Assembly (NCBI RefSeq): GCF_051014445.1
Contig: NW_027488377.1
Location: 1,488,001-1,552,000, forward strand
Direction of reading: 5' to 3'
Origin: Colletes latitarsis
Lineage: Eukaryota > Arthropoda > Insecta > Hymenoptera > Colletidae
Length of the DNA: 64,000 nucleotides
Notes under the pieces: generated by a model
Databases searched by the model: none
The model's input: only the letters and a program-made list of their open reading frames with translations
What the model was told of the DNA's origin: nothing
In this document: piece after piece, positions 53,281 through 64,000 of the stretch
How the letters are laid out: the number at the start of each line of letters is the position of its first letter
How positions within the stretch are numbered: position 1 is the stretch's first letter
Program-made: the position numbers and the translations under genes

Positions 53281-54980
53281 ATTTGCAATCATCTGCCTCA
53301 TACTTTCGCATTTTTGCATTCTTGTTGGCCAGATCCTGGGTTTTTTACTGGTTAGGATCACGTACTAATGTGGTGCCACAATGAAATAGTCAATTCAACC
53401 TGGATTCGATCAACAGTTTAGGGGATAATGCCGGTTATGTCTGGGTTAGATCTGGTATTTGCAATCATCTGACTCATACTTTCGCATTTTTCGCATACTT
53501 GTTGGCCAGATCCTGGGTCTTTTCCGGTTCGGATCACGTAGTAATGTGGTACCACACTGGAACAGTCAATTAAACCTGGTTCCGATTAATATTTTAGAGG
53601 ATAACGCCGGTTATGTCTGGGCTAGTTCTCGTATTTGCAATCATCAAGTTCATACATTCGCATTTTACGCATACTTGTTGGCCAGATCCTGGGCTCTTGC
53701 TGATTTGGATCACGTAGTAATGTGGTACCAAACCGAAATAGTCAATTAAAGCTGGTTTCGATCAATATTTTAGGGGGAATCACCGGTTATGTCTGGGTTA
53801 GGTCTGGTACTTGCCATCATCTGACTCATACTTTCGCATTTTTCGCATACTTGTTGGCCAGATCCTGGGTCTTTTCCGGTTCGGATCACGTAGTAATGTG
53901 GTACCACACTGGAACAGTCAATTAAAGCTGGTTTCGATCAATATTTTAGGGGGAATCACCGGTTATGTCTGGGTTAGGTCTCGTATTAGCAATCATCTGA
54001 CTCATACTTTCGCATTCTTCGCATACTTGTTGGCCAGATCCTGGGTTTTTTCCGGTTTGGATTACGTAGAAATGTGGTATCACACCGAAACTGACAATTA
54101 AACCTGGTTACGATTAATATTTTAGAGGATAACGCCGGTTATGTCTGGGTTAGTTCTAGTATTTGCAATCATCTGGCCCATACTTTCGCATTTTTCGAAT
54201 ACTTGTTGGCCAGAACCTGGGCTTTTTCTGATTTGGATCTCGTAGTAATGTGGTGCTACACTGAGACTGACAATTATACCTGGTTCCGATTAATATTTCA
54301 GAGGATAACGCCGGTTATGTCTGGGTTAGTTCTAGTATTTGCAATCATCTGACTCATACTTTCGCATACTTCGCATACTTGTTGGCCAGATCCGGGGTTT
54401 TTTCAGGTTTGGATCACGTAGTAACGTGGTGCCACACCGATGCAGTCAATTAAACCTGGTTGCGATTACTATTTTAGAGGATAACGCTGGTTATGTCTGG
54501 GTTAGGTCTCGTATTAGCATTCATCTGAATCATACTTTCGCATTTTCGCATACTTGAATGGTCAGAACCAGGGCTTTTTCTAGTTTGGATCACGTAGTAA
54601 TGTGGCACCACACCGAAACAGTTAATTAAACTTGGTTACGATTAATATTTTACAGGAGAACTCCGGTTATGTCGGGGTTAGTTCTAGTATTTGCAGTCAT
54701 CTGGTTCATACTTTCGCATTTTTCGCATACTTCAATGGCCAGATCCTGGGCTCTTGCTGATTTGGATCGCGTAGTAATGTGGTACCAAACCGAAACAGTC
54801 AATTAAAGCTGGTTTCGATCAATATTTTAGGGGGAAACACCGGTTATGTCTGGGTTAGGTCTGGTATTTGCAATCATCTGGCTCATACTTTCGCATTTTT
54901 CGCATACTTATTGTCTAGATCCTGGGTTTTTTCTTGTTTGGATTACATAGTAATGTGGTACCACTCCAGAACAGTCAATT

Positions 54981-55165
54981 AAACCTGGTTGCGATTAATA
55001 TTTTCGAGAGCAACACAGGTTAGGTTTGTGTTAGGTCTGGTATTTGCAATCATCTGGCCCATACTTTCGCATTTTTCGCATTCTTCGCATACCTGTTGGC
55101 CAGATCCTGGGCTTTTTCCGGTTTGGATTACGTAGTAATGTGGAACCACACCGAAACTGTCAATT
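54981..55165 (+). repeat. 185-bp monomer with a 9-bp expansion
   Basis: The distance to the next monomer start is 185 bp. The extra 9 bases are a third copy of the TTCGCAT unit near 55066-55090; ordinary monomers have two copies 9 bases apart. It is also preceded by an unusual CCACTCCAGAACAG variant. Confidence 0.85.
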
Positions 55166-55499
55166 AATCCTGGTTCCGATTAACATTTTAGAGGATATCA
55201 CCGGTTAGGTATGGATTACGTCTGATAATTGCAACCATCATCCTCTTGCTTTCGCATTTCTCGCATACTTGTTGGCCAGATCCTTGGGTTTTTCTGATTT
55301 GGATAACGTAGAAATGTGGTACCACACGGAAACAGGCGATTAAACCTGGTTGCGATTAATATTTTTGAGGATAACACCGGTTAAGTCTGGGTTACGTCTG
55401 ATAATTATCAATCATCATCCTCTTGCTTTCGCATTTCTCGCATACTTGTTGGCCAGATCCTGGGTTCTTTCTGTTTTGGCGTACGTAGTAATGTGGTAC

Positions 55500-56370
55500 C
55501 ATACCGAAACAGTCAATTAAACCGGGTTCCGATTAATATTTTAGAGGATAACGCCGGTTATGTCTGGGTTAGTTCTAGTATTTGCAATCATCTGGCTCAT
55601 ACTTTCGCATTTTTCACATACTTGTTGGCCAGATCCTGGGCTTTTTCTGATCTGGATCACGTAGTAATGTGATACCACACAGGAACAGTCAATTAAACCT
55701 GGTTCCGATTAATATTTTATAGGATAACCCTGGTTACGTCTGGGTTAGGTCTGGTATTTGCCATCATCTAGCTCATACTTTCGCATTTTTCGCATACTTG
55801 TTGGCCAGATCCTGGCTCTTGCTGATTTGGATCACGTAGTAATGTGGTGCCACACCGAAACAGTCAATTACAGATGGTTTCGAATAATATTATAGGGGGA
55901 AACACCGGTTGTGTCTGGGTTAGGCCTGGTATTTGCCATCGTCTAGCACATACTTTCGCATTTTTCGCATACTGGTTGGCCAGATCCTGGCTCTTGCTGA
56001 TTTGGATCACGTAGTAATGTGGTAACACACCGAAACAGTCAATTAAAGCTGGTTTCCATGAATATTATAGGGGGAAACACCGGTTGTGTCTGGGTTAGGC
56101 CTGGTATTTGCCATCATCTAGCTCATGCTTTCGCATTTTTCGCATACTTGTTGACCAGAACCTGGGTTTTTTCCGGTTTGCATTATGTAGTAATGTGGTA
56201 CCTCACCGAAACTGTCAATTATATCTGGTTGCGATTAATATTTTACAGGACAACGCCGGTTATGTCTGGGTTATTTCTGGGATTTGCAATCATCTGGCTC
56301 ATTCGTTCGCATGTTTTGCATTTTTGTTGGCCAGATCCTGGGTTTTTTCCGGTTTGGATCACGTGGTAAT
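55500..56370 (+). repeat. Duplicated block V, copy 1
   Basis: Matches 58138-59008 at offset 2,638 (fifteen monomers minus 2). It shares the rare ATATCTGGTTGCG monomer and the CATTCGTTCGCATG change. Confidence 0.8.
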
Positions 56371-58137
56371 GTGGTACCACACTGAAACAGTCAATTAAAC
56401 CTGGTTCCGATTAATATCTTAGAGAACAACGCCGGTTCGGTTTGTGTTAGGTCTGGTATTTGCAATCACCTGCCTCATACTTTCGCATTCTTCGCATACT
56501 TGTTGGCCAGATCCTGGGTTTTTTCCGGTTTGGATTACGTAGAAATGTGGTACCACACCGAAACTGACAATTAAACCTGGTTACGATTAATATTTTAGAG
56601 GATAACGCCGGTTATGTCTAGATTACGTCTGATAATTGCAATCATCATCCTCTTGCTTTCGCATTTCTCGCATACTTGTTGGCCAGATCCATGGGTTTTT
56701 CTGATATGGATTACGTAATAATGTGGTACCACACCAAAACAGTCAATTAAACCTGGTTCCGATTAATATTTTAGAGGATAACGCCGGTTATGTCTGGGTT
56801 AGGTCTGGTATTTACAATCATCTGAATCATACTTTCGCATTTTTCGCATACTTCTTGGCCAGATCCTGGGTTTTTTCTGGTTTGGATCACATAGTAATGT
56901 GGTACCACACCGAAACAGTCAATTAAAGCTGGTTTCGATCAATATTATAGGGGGAAACACCGGTTATGTCTGGGTTATGTCTGGTGTTTGCCATCATCTG
57001 ACTCATACTTTCTCATTCTTCGCATACTTGTTGGCCGGATCCTGCGTCTTTTCCGGTTCGGATCACGTAGTAATGTGGTACCACACTGGAATAGTCAATT
57101 AAACCTGGTTACGATTAATATTTTAGAGGATAACGCCGGTTATGTCTAGATTACGTCTGATAATTGCAATCATCATCCTCTTGCTTTCGCATTTCTCGGA
57201 TACTTGTTGGCCAGATCCTTGGGATTTTCTGATTTGGATTACGTAATAATGCGGTACCACACCATAACAGTCAATTAAACCTGGTTCCGATTAATATTTT
57301 AGAGGATAACGCCGGTTATGTCTGGGTTAGGTCTGGTATTTACAATCATCTGAATCATACTTTCGCATTTTTCGCATACTTCTTGGCCAGATCCTGGGTT
57401 TTTTCTGGTTTGGATCACATAGTAATGTGGTACCACACCGAAACAGTCAATTAAAGCTGGTTTCGATCAATATGATAGGGGGAAACACCGGTTATGTCTG
57501 GGTTAGGTCTCGTATTAGCAATCATCTGTCTCATACTTTCGCATTCTTCGCATACTTGTTGGCCAGATCCTGGGTTTTTTCTGGTTTGGATCACATAGTA
57601 ATGTGGTACGACACCGAAACAGTCAATTAAAGCTGGTTTCGATCAATATTATAGGGGGAAACACCGGTTATGTCTGGGTTAGGTCTCGTATTAGCAATCA
57701 TCTGGCCCATACTTTCGCATTTTTCGAATACTTGTTGGCCAGAACCTGGGCTTTTTCTGATTTGGATCTCGTAGCAATGTGGTGCTACACTGAGACAGAC
57801 AATTATACCTGGCTCCGATTAATATTTTAGAGGATAACAACGGTTATGTCTGGGTTAGGCCTGGTATTTGCAATCATCAAGTTCATACCTTCGCATTTTT
57901 CGCATACTTGTTGGCCAGATCCTGGACTCTTGCTGAAATGGATCGCGTAGTAATGTGGTACCACACAGAAACAGTCAAGTAAACCTGGTTGCGATTAATA
58001 TTTTAGGGGATAACGCCGGTTATGTCTGGGTTAGGTTTGCTATTTGCCATCATGTAGCTCATACTTTCGCATTTTTCGCATACTTGTTGGCCAGATCCTG
58101 GGCTTCTTCTGATTTGGATCTCTTAGTAATGTGGTAC

Positions 58138-59008
58138 CATACCGAAACAGTCAATTAAACCGGGTTCCGATTAATATTTTAGAGGATAACGCCGGTTATG
58201 TCTGGGTTAGTTCTAGTATTTGCAATCATCTGGCTCATACTTTCGCATTTTTCACATACTTGTTGGCCAGATCCTGGGCTTTTTCAGATTTGGATCACGT
58301 AGTAATGTGGTACCACACAGGAGCAGTCAATTAAACCTGGTTCCGATTAATATTTTATAGGATAACCCCGGTTACGTCTGGGTTAGGTCTGGTATTTGCC
58401 ATCATCTAGCTCATACTTTCGCATTTTTCGCATACTTGTTGGCCAGATCCTGGCTCCTGCTGATTTGGATCACGTAGTAATGTGGTACCACACCGAAACA
58501 GTCAATTAAAGCTGGTTTCGATCAATATTATAGGGGGAAACACCGGTTGTGTCTGGGTTAGGCCTGGTATTTGCCATCGTCTATCTCATACTTTCGCATT
58601 TTTCGCATACTTGTTGGCCAGATCCTGGCTCTTGCTGATTTGGATCACGTAGTAATGTGGTACCACATCGAAACAGTCAATTAAAGCTGGTTTCGATCAA
58701 TATTATAGGGGGAAACACCGGTTGTGTCTGGGTTAAGCCTGGTATTTGCCATCATCTTGCTCATGCTTTCGCATTTTTCGCAGACTTGTTGACCAGAACC
58801 TGGGTTTTTTCCGGTTTGCATTATGTAGTAATGTGGTACCTCACCGAAACTGTCAATTATATCTGGTTGCGATTAATATTTTAGAGGACAACGCCGGTTA
58901 TGTCTGGGTTATTTCTGGGATTTGCAATCATCTGGCTCATTCGTTCGCATGTTTTGCATTCTTGTTGGCCAGATCCTGGGTTTTTTCCGGTTTGGATCAC
59001 GTGGTAAT
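58138..59008 (+). repeat. Duplicated block V, copy 2
   Basis: Partner of 55500-56370. It is followed by near-identical monomers with CATCGTCTATCTC (about 59035-59385). Confidence 0.8.
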
Positions 59009-61611
59009 GTGGTAACACACCGAAACAGTCAATTAAAGCTGGTTTCGATCAATATTATAGGGGGAAACACCGGTTGTGTCTGGGTTAGGCCTGGTATTTG
59101 CCATCGTCTATCTCATACTTTCGCATTTTTCGCATACTTGTTGGCCAGATCCTGGCTCTTGCTGATTTGGATCACGTAGTAATGTGGTACCACATCGAAA
59201 CAGTCAATTAAAGCTGGTTTCGATCAATATTATAGGGGGAAACACCGGTTGTGTCTGGGTTAGGCCTGGTATTTGCCATCGTCTATCTCATACTTTCGCA
59301 TTTTTCGCATACTTGTTGGCCAGATCCTGGCTCCTGCTGATTTGGATCACGTAGTAATGTGGTACCACACCGAAACAGTCAATTAAAGCTGGTTGCGATC
59401 AATATTTTAGGGGGAAACACCGGTTATGTCTGGGTTAGGTCTGGTATTTGCCATCATCTAGCTCATACTTTCGCAATTTTCGCATACTTGAATGGCCAGA
59501 ACCTGGGCTTTTTTTAGATTGGATCAGGTAGTAATGTGGTACTACACTGAAACTGTCAATTAAACCTAGGTGCGATTTATATTTTAGAGGATAACGGCGG
59601 TTATGTCTGGGTTAGGTCTGGTATTTGCCATCATCTTGCTCATAATATCGCATTTTTCGCATACTTGTTGGCCAGATCCTAGGCCTTTTCTGATTTGTAT
59701 CACGTAATAATGTGGTACCACACCGAAACAGTCAATTAAACCTGGTTGCAATTTATATTTTAGAGGATAACGGCGGTTATGTCTGGGTTAGGTCTGGTAT
59801 TTGCCATCATCTAGCTCATAGTTTCGCATTTTTCGCATACTTGTTGTCCAGATCCTGGGCTTTTTCTGATTTGGATCACGTAGTAATGTGGCGCCACACC
59901 GAAACAGTCAATTAAACCTGGTTCCGATTAATCTTTTACAGGATAAGGCCGGTTATGTCTGGGTTAGGTCTGGTATTTGCCATCATCTGCCTCATACTAT
60001 CGCATGTTTTGCATTCTTGTTGGCAAGATCCTGTGTTTTTTCCGGTTTAGATCAGGTAGTAATGTGGTACCAAACTGAAACAGTTAACTAATGCTGGTTT
60101 CGGTCAATATTTTAGAGGATAACGGCGGTTATGTTTGGGATAGGTCTGGTATTTGCCATCATCTAGCTCATACTTTCGCATTTTCCGCATACTTGAATGG
60201 CCAGAACCTGGGCTTTTTTTAGATTGGATCAGGTAGTAATGTGGTACTACACTGGAACTGTCTATTAAACCTGGTTCCGATTAATATTTTAGAGGATAAC
60301 GCCGGTTATGTCATGGTTAGGTCTAGTATTTGCCATCATCTGACTCATACTTTTGCATTTTTCGCATACTTGTTGGCCAAATTCTGGTCTCTTGCTGATT
60401 TGGATCAGGTAGTAATGTGGTACCAAACCGAAATAGTCAATTAAAGCTGGTTTCAATCAAGATTTTAGGGGGAAACACCGGTTACGTCTGGGTTAGGTCT
60501 GGTATTTGCCATCATCTAACTCATACCTTCGCATTTTTCGCATACTTGTTGGCTAGATCCTGGGCTTTTCCTGATTTGGATCACTTAGTAATGTGATACT
60601 ACACTGACACTGTCTATTAAACCTGGTGCCGATTAATATTTTAGAGGATAACGCCAGTTATATCTGGGTTAGGTCTGGTATTTGCCATCATCTGACTCAT
60701 ACTTTCGCATTTTTCGCATACCTGTCGGCCAGATCCTGAGCTCTTGCTGATTTGGATCACGTAGTAATGTGGTACCACACCGAAATAGTCAATTAAAGCT
60801 GGTTTCGGTCAATATTATAGGGGGAAACACCGGTTGTGTCTGGATTAGGCCTGGTACTTATAATCATCTGTCTCAAACTTTCGCATTTTTCGCATACTTG
60901 TTGGCCTGATCCTGGGTTTTGTCTGTTTTGGATCACGTAGTATTGTGGTACCACAACGAAAAAGTCAATTAAACCTGGTTCCGATTAATATTTTAGAGGA
61001 TAACGCCGGTTATGTCAGGGTTAGTTCTGGTATTTGCCATCATCTGACTCATACTTTTGCATTTTTCGCATACTTGTTGGCCAGATTCTGGGCTCTTGCT
61101 GATTTGGATCAGGTAGTAATGTGGTACCAAAACGAAACAGTCAATTAAAGCTGGTTTCAATCAATATTTTAGGGGGAAACACCGGTTACGTCTGGGTTAG
61201 GTCTGGTATTTGCCATCATCTAGCTCATACTTTCGCATTTTTCGCATACTTGTTGGCCAGATCCTGGGCTTTTCCTGATTTGGATCACTTAGTAATGTGG
61301 TACTACACTGAAACTGTCTATTAAACCTGGTTGCGATTAATATTTTAGAGGATAACGCCAGTTATGTCTGGGTTAGGTCTTGTATTTGCCATCATCTGAC
61401 TCATACTTTCGCATTTTTCGCATACCTGTCGGCCAGATCCTGAGCTCTTGCTGATTTGGATCACGTATTATTGTGGTACCACACCGAAATATATCAATTA
61501 AAGCTGGTTTCGATCAATATTATAGGGGGAAACACCGGTTGTGTCTGGGTTAGGCCTGGTACTTGTAATCATATGTCTCATGCTTTCGCATTTTTGGCAT
61601 ACTTGTTGGCC

Positions 61612-62012
61612 TGAACCTGGGCTTTTTTTAGATTGGATCAGGTAGTAATGTGGTACTACACTGAAACTGTCTATTAAACCTGGTTCCGATTAATATTTTA
61701 GAGGATAACGCCGGTTATGTCAGGGTTTGGTCTGGTATTTGCCATCATCTGACTCATACTTTTGCATTTTTCGCATACCTGTTGGCCAGATTCTGGGCTC
61801 TTGCTGATTTGGATCAGGTAGTAATGTGGTACCAAAACGAAACAGACAATTAAAGCTGGTTTCAATCAATAGTTTAGGGGGAAACACCGGTTACGTCTGG
61901 GTTAGGTCTGGTATTTGCCATCATCTAGCTCATGCTTTCGCATTTTTCGCATACTTGTTGGCCAGATCCTGGGCTTTTGTTGATTTGGCTCACGTAGTAA
62001 CGTGGTACCACA
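61612..62012 (+). repeat. Duplicated block W, copy 1
   Basis: Matches 63023-63423 at offset 1,411 (eight monomers plus 3). Both have GTCAGGGTTTGG, AATAGTTTAGGGGG and TTGGCTCACG changes. Confidence 0.75.
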
Positions 62013-63022
62013 CAGAAGCAGCCAACTAAACTTGGTTACGATTAATATTTTAGGGGGAAACACCGGTTATGTCTGGGTTAGGTCTAGTATTTGCCATCAT
62101 CTAGCTCATACTATCGCATTTTTCTCATACTTGAATGGCCAGAACCTGGGCTTGTTTTAGATAGGATCAGGTAGTAATGTGGTACTACACTGAAACTGTC
62201 AATTAAACCTGGTTGCGATATATATTTTAGAGGATAACGGCGGTTATGTCTGGGTTTGGTCTGGTATTTGCCATCATCTTGCTCATAATATCGCATTTTT
62301 CGCATACTTGATGGCCAGATCCTGGGCTTTTTCTGGTTTGTATCACGTAATAATGTGGTACCACACCGAAACAGTCAATTAAACCTGGTTGCAATTTATA
62401 TTTTAGAGGATAACGGCAGTTATGTCTGGGTTAGGTCTGGTATTTGCCATCATCTAGCTCATAGTTTCGCATTTTTCGCATACTTGTTGGCCAGATCCTG
62501 GGCTTTTTCTGATTTGGATCACGTAGTAATGTGGCACCACACCGAAACAGTCAATTAAGCCTGGTTCCGATTAATATTTTAGAGGATAACGGCGGTTATG
62601 CCTGGGTTAGGTCTGGTATTTGCCATCATGTAGCTCATACTTTCGCATTTTTCGCATACTTGTTCGCCTGATCCTGGGTTTTGTCTGTTTTGGATCACGT
62701 AGTATTGTGGTACCACACCGATAAAGTCAATGAAACCTGGTTCCGATTAATATTTTAGAGGATAACGCCGGTTATGTCTGGGTTAGGTCTGGTATTTGCC
62801 ATCATCTAGCTCACACTTTCGCATTTTTCACATACTTGAATGGCCAGAACCTGGGCTTTTTTTAGATTGGATCACGTAGTAATGTGGGACCACACCGAAA
62901 CAGTCAATTAAGCCTGGTTCCGATTAATATTTTAGAGGATAACGGCGGTTATGTCTGGGTTAGGTCTGGTATTTGTCATCATCTAGCTCATACTTTCGCA
63001 TGTTTCGCATACTTGAATGGCC

Positions 63023-63423
63023 AGAACCTGGGCTTTTTTTAGATTGGATCAGGTAGTAATGTGGTACTACACTGAAACTGTCTATTAAACCTGGTTCCGA
63101 TTAATATTTTAGAGGATAACGCCGGTTATGTCAGGGTTTGGTCTGGTATTTGCCATCATCTGACTCATACTTTTGCATTTTTCGCATACCTGTTGTCCAG
63201 ATTCTGGGCTCTTGCTGATTTGGATCAGGTAGTAATGTGGTACCAAAACGAAACAGTCAATTATAGCTGGTTTCAATCAATAGTTTAGGGGGAAACACCG
63301 GTTACGTCTGGGTTAGGTCTGGTATTTGCCATCATCCAGCTCATACTTTCGCATTTTTCGCATACTTGTTGGCCAGATCCGGGGCTTTTGTTGATTTGGC
63401 TCACGTAGTAACGTGGTACCACT
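63023..63423 (+). repeat. Duplicated block W, copy 2
   Basis: Partner of 61612-62012. Confidence 0.75.
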
Positions 63424-64000
63424 CTGGAGCAGTCAATTAATCCTGTTTCCGATTAATATTTTAGAGGATAACGCCGGTTATGTCTGGGCTAGTTCTCGTA
63501 TTTGCAATCATCTGGCTCATACTTTCTCATTTTTCGCATACTTCTTGGCCAGATCCTGGGTTTTTTCCGGTTTGGATTACGTAGTAATATGGTACCACAC
63601 CGAAAAAGTCAATTAAACCTGGTTTCAATCAATATTTTAGGGGGAAACACCGGATACGTCTGGGTTAGGTCTGGTATTTGCCATCATCTAGCTCACACTT
63701 TCGCATTTTTCACACACTTGAGTGGCCAGAACCTGGGCTTTTTTTAGATTGGATCACGTAGTAATGTGGCACCACACCGAAACAGTCAATTAAGCCTGGT
63801 TCCGATTAACATTTTAGAGGATAACGGCGGTTATGTCTGGGTAAGGTCTGGTATTTGCCATCATCTAGCTCATACTTTCGCATTTTTCGCATACTGGTTG
63901 GACAGTTCCTGTACTTTTGCTGATTTGGATCACGTAGTAATGTGGTATCACACTGAAGGGGTCCATTAAACCTGGTGTCCGATTAATAGTTTAGAGGATA

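Larger units (their letters stand above)
12125..64000 (+). repeat. 176-bp satellite array, right arm
   Basis: The same satellite continues in the same orientation and phase after the insertion and runs off the window; the last partial monomer begins at 63968. Four loose domains can be seen. Up to about 16.5 kb it resembles the left arm. From about 17.5 to 35.4 kb monomers with CCAAACCG, GGCCTTATCC and D-type changes are common. From about 35.8 to 59 kb there are many small duplicated blocks, including the 165-bp monomers. From about 59.4 kb to the end the TTTTTTTAGATTGG variant of the left arm returns. No inverted monomers and no non-satellite sequence were seen. Confidence 0.97.

Noticed and set aside
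85..63900. CENP-B box in the monomer (TTCGCATTTTTCGCA)
   Set aside because: Compared with the CENP-B core (TTCG, four bases, A, two bases, CGGG) it lacks the central A and has CGCA in place of CGGG.
1..64000. More than a hundred + strand open frames of 60-203 codons with similar hydrophobic products
   Set aside because: They repeat with the 176-bp period, begin at ATG codons inside the repeat and mostly end at the TAA of CAATTAA. Because 176 is not a multiple of 3 the frame shifts at each monomer. Indels and single substitutions alone make the longer ones.
1..64000. TTAGG pentamer in GGGTTAGGTCTGG as telomeric sequence
   Set aside because: It occurs once per monomer and never as a tandem run; a single pentamer is expected by chance.
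1..64000. CRISPR-like array
   Set aside because: Repeats are 176 bp, contiguous and without unique spacers; this is a eukaryotic-type satellite.

Overview
The window is almost entirely one tandem satellite DNA array with a monomer of 176 bp. About 354 monomers lie head to tail in one orientation from base 1 to base 64000. The only interruption is a 1,537-bp insertion at 10583-12119. I see no protein-coding gene, tRNA, rRNA, CRISPR array or operon. The many short open frames on the + strand are by-products of the repeat and should not be read as genes.

Organism: this is eukaryotic heterochromatin, most likely from an insect. The monomer length (176 bp) and an AluI site (AGCT) in the typical monomer match what is known of the honey bee (Apis) AluI satellite family, which lies near short-arm chromosome ends. 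The match rests on length and restriction site recalled from knowledge, not on a database comparison. I see no (TTAGG)n telomeric run.

Layout: 1-10577 is the left arm of the array. ATCTA (10578-10582) and ATCTA (12120-12124) are the target-site duplication of the insertion. The insertion starts TG, ends CA, encodes nothing recognisable and is best explained as a solo LTR of an LTR retrotransposon. Removing it and one ATCTA restores a monomer of exactly 176 bp. The right arm runs from 12125 to 64000.

The arms are mosaics of blocks duplicated at scales of about 0.4 to 6 kb, and copies differ by whole numbers of monomers, as expected from unequal crossover. The clearest case is a tandem duplication of about 6 kb (about 19.08-25.07 kb and 25.24-30.89 kb). 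Variant classes are confined to domains. Divergent D-type monomers occur only from about 18.9 to 50.9 kb. Monomers of 165 bp occur only from 41.7 to 50.6 kb. A TTTTTTTAGATTGG variant marks both ends of the window (to about 14.2 kb and from about 59.5 kb).

Most notable signals: (1) the solo LTR carries an AATAAA poly(A) signal in the loop of a perfect 11-bp hairpin, plus a perfect TGACGTCA palindrome 20 bases upstream of a TATA-like stretch; (2) length-variant monomers of 165 and 185 bp, and a 29-bp mini-monomer, each explained by an internal direct repeat or deletion; (3) the block paralogy changes from one side of the LTR to the other.
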